A model generated the notes under the pieces. It was given only the letters and a program-made list of their open reading frames with translations, did not search any database and had not been told where the DNA came from. Below are positions 6,680 to 7,669 of a stretch of DNA of 7,669 nucleotides, piece by piece. Each line of letters opens with the position of its first letter. The first letter of the stretch is position 1. This stretch comes from Acetobacteraceae bacterium (GTDB taxonomy: Bacteria; Pseudomonadota; Alphaproteobacteria; Acetobacterales; Acetobacteraceae), in the NCBI GenBank assembly GCA_030039695.1, contig JASHVB010000589.1, forward strand, positions 1-7,669, in the 5' to 3' direction. Made by a program: the position numbers and the translations under genes.

Positions 6680-7026
6680 TGGCGCTTTCTCCCATCGGAC
6701 GTCCGGTCCAGCGTAGCGCCGGCGCGTTCGGCCGTCGATTAGGCGCCAGCGTCGGCGACGTCCGCATTGACGGCAACGTTGTGCGCGAGGATTGCGTCGC
6801 CGACGTGCAGAGTGCCGTCCGCGAGGCCTCGGCAGAATTGTGCCGCCGCGTCTACCAGGGCGTGGCGCACAACGTGGAACCCGCGTCTTTGGTGTGCAAC
6901 CACCGGCAGCCATGCTTCTTCGGGATCATCTGCGTGAGTCTCCCTCGCTGGATGGAATGCGACCGCCGGAGGTGGGGTTGACGGAGCCTACAGACCCCAC
7001 CCGCGCTTTGCGCTGGTGCGGTCTTG
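6680..7026. other. Spacer with an unassigned minus-strand open frame
   Basis: This 347-bp spacer lies between two leftward genes. One minus frame is open for 82 codons (6987 down to the stop at 6739-6741). It ends with a plausible-looking stretch, LADGTLHVGDAILAHNVAVN, and mostly uses G/C-ending codons. It has no ATG; only internal GTG codons could start it. It may be the tail of a broken gene, a leader or chance. The right end holds two overlapping hairpins (6971-7018). The monooxygenase promoter must be here if the genes are not co-transcribed. Confidence 0.35.
6971..7018 (-). terminator. Two mutually exclusive hairpins downstream of the DUF336 gene
   Basis: Read on the minus strand, CACCAGCGC (7018-7010) pairs with GCGCGGGTG (7006-6998) over 9 positions with one mismatch and a 3-nt loop, starting 8 nt after the stop codon. 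A second perfect 8-bp stem joins positions 7001-6994 with 6978-6971, with a 15-nt loop. They share bases 6998-7001, so only one can form at a time. No T-run follows, so termination is uncertain; a role in mRNA end processing or read-through control is equally possible. Confidence 0.4.
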
Positions 7027-7458
7027 TTACGTCGGATCCGGCTTCAATCCCGCCGCCGCGATCCCGGCCAGCGCGGCCGCCTCGTCGTTGTCCGATGTGT
7101 CGCCAGAAACCCCCACCGCCGCGACGATCGACCCATCGGCCCCCCGCACCAGCACGCCACCCGGCACCGGCACCAGCATGCCGCCCACGACATGCGTCAC
7201 CGCGGCGATGAAATGCGGCCGTTCCTCCGCCCGCTTGCCAAGCGTGCGCGAACCGACGCCGAACGCGAGCGCGCCGTGCGCCTTGCCGGTGGCGATCTCC
7301 GCGCGGCGCAAGCTGGTGCCGTCCTCGGCGGCATACGCCTTCAGCACGCCGCGTGCGTCCAGCACCACGATCGCCAGTGGCTGAAACTTCTTCTCCCTCG
7401 CCGCCGCGAGGCCGGCGCTGATGATTGTCTGTGCCTGCCCAAGCGTGATCTGCGACAT
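7027..7458 (-). CDS. GlcG/HbpS family (DUF336) small protein
   Basis: This complete 143-residue protein matches the GlcG/HbpS family. It has an opening helix (LGQAQTIISAGLAAAREK), then PLAIVVLDARGVLKAYAAEDG (27-47), ATGKAHGALAFG (56-67), the PGGVLVR motif (99-105) and the closing VGVSGDTSDNDEAAA (115-129). Family members form octamers. HbpS binds haem as a sensor partner, GlcG sits beside glycolate genes, and others accompany aromatic or oxidoreductase clusters; a defined reaction is usually lacking. The start is set by GGAGGA (7465-7470 on the minus strand) 6 nt upstream of ATG 7458. There is no signal peptide, so it is probably cytoplasmic. Its same-strand neighbour is the luciferase-like monooxygenase, but the 347-bp spacer makes a single operon uncertain. 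Confidence 0.94.
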   Translation of the reverse strand: MSQITLGQAQTIISAGLAAAREKKFQPLAIVVLDARGVLKAYAAEDGTSLRRAEIATGKAHGALAFGVGSRTLGKRAEERPHFIAAVTHVVGGMLVPVPGGVLVRGADGSIVAAVGVSGDTSDNDEAAALAGIAAAGLKPDPT

Positions 7459-7669
7459 GGCGTCTCCTCCCGACGGTGATGACGCCAGCGTGGCTCAGCG
7501 CGCGGCGATTGACCAGCGCCCGATGACGCAGCCCGACCTGGTGATGTTGGTCGCGACTTCGGTCGCGCATCTTACCGCGCCGTCGAGCACGCCGGCGTGG
7601 GTGACGATTCCGGCCCCATCGGACCGGCGCTGGCTGACCGACCGCGAGAACTTGCCCTGTCATCCGACG
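7459..7669. other. Right edge, no gene assigned
   Basis: Two frames compete and neither is convincing. A plus frame is open from ATG 7457 to the edge (MASPPDGDDASVAQ...) but has no Shine-Dalgarno and starts inside the DUF336 start codon. A minus frame ending at a TGA near 7500 gives about 54 residues with 90% or so G/C third positions (GIVTHAGVLDGAVRCATEVA within it), preceded by an in-frame stop at the edge. The latter could be the tail of a frameshifted upstream gene. I recognise no family in either. Confidence 0.35.

Noticed and set aside
6680..6913. N-terminal extension of the luciferase-like protein
   Set aside because: The residues are Arg/Gly/Pro-rich and foreign to the family. ATG 6679 has its own ribosome site.
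7457..7669. Plus-strand gene starting at ATG 7457 and leaving the window
   Set aside because: There is no Shine-Dalgarno, the start lies within the DUF336 start codon region, and there is no recognisable family.

Overview
This is a GC-rich bacterial window with strongly G/C-ending codons. The short palindrome at 3896-3930, which reads VMAGLVPAIHA in one frame, is a dispersed repeat I associate with Alphaproteobacteria (Rhizobiales and Rhodospirillales/Acetobacteraceae types). An alphaproteobacterium is therefore the best guess, but this is inference. The window looks like an accessory catabolic region: oxygenases and oxidoreductases separated by long, apparently non-coding gaps. No rRNA, tRNA, CRISPR array or intact insertion sequence was seen.

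Left part (1-1691). A divergent pair shares an 80-bp control region. A Rieske aromatic ring-hydroxylating oxygenase alpha subunit runs leftward and is cut by the window edge (1-606, minus; first 202 residues). A complete zinc-dependent alcohol dehydrogenase runs rightward (687-1691). Both have good Shine-Dalgarno sites.

Middle part (1692-5072). An 899-bp gap holds no convincing gene. It contains an inverted repeat, a degenerate hairpin, one weak small ORF (2249-2491) and a pair of similar 15-bp boxes just upstream of the next gene. It is followed by a second, different Rieske oxygenase of the phthalate 4,5-dioxygenase type (2591-3889). After the short palindromic repeat come two half-size chromate-transporter (ChrA/CHR) proteins (3988-4548 and 4548-5072) whose stop and start codons overlap as TGATG.

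Right part (5073-7669). A 434-bp gap is followed by two leftward genes: a luciferase-like flavin-dependent monooxygenase (5507-6679) and, upstream of it, a small GlcG/HbpS (DUF336) protein (7027-7458). Between these two lies a 347-bp spacer with two mutually exclusive hairpins.

Taken together, the two Rieske oxygenases, the LLM-class flavin monooxygenase and the alcohol dehydrogenase suggest oxidative attack on aromatic or related compounds. No ferredoxin, reductase, small oxygenase subunit or dedicated regulator is present in the window, so partners must lie elsewhere. Substrates cannot be read from the sequence. I found no clearly novel multi-gene system; the most interesting signals are the gap structures and the unusual grouping of genes.
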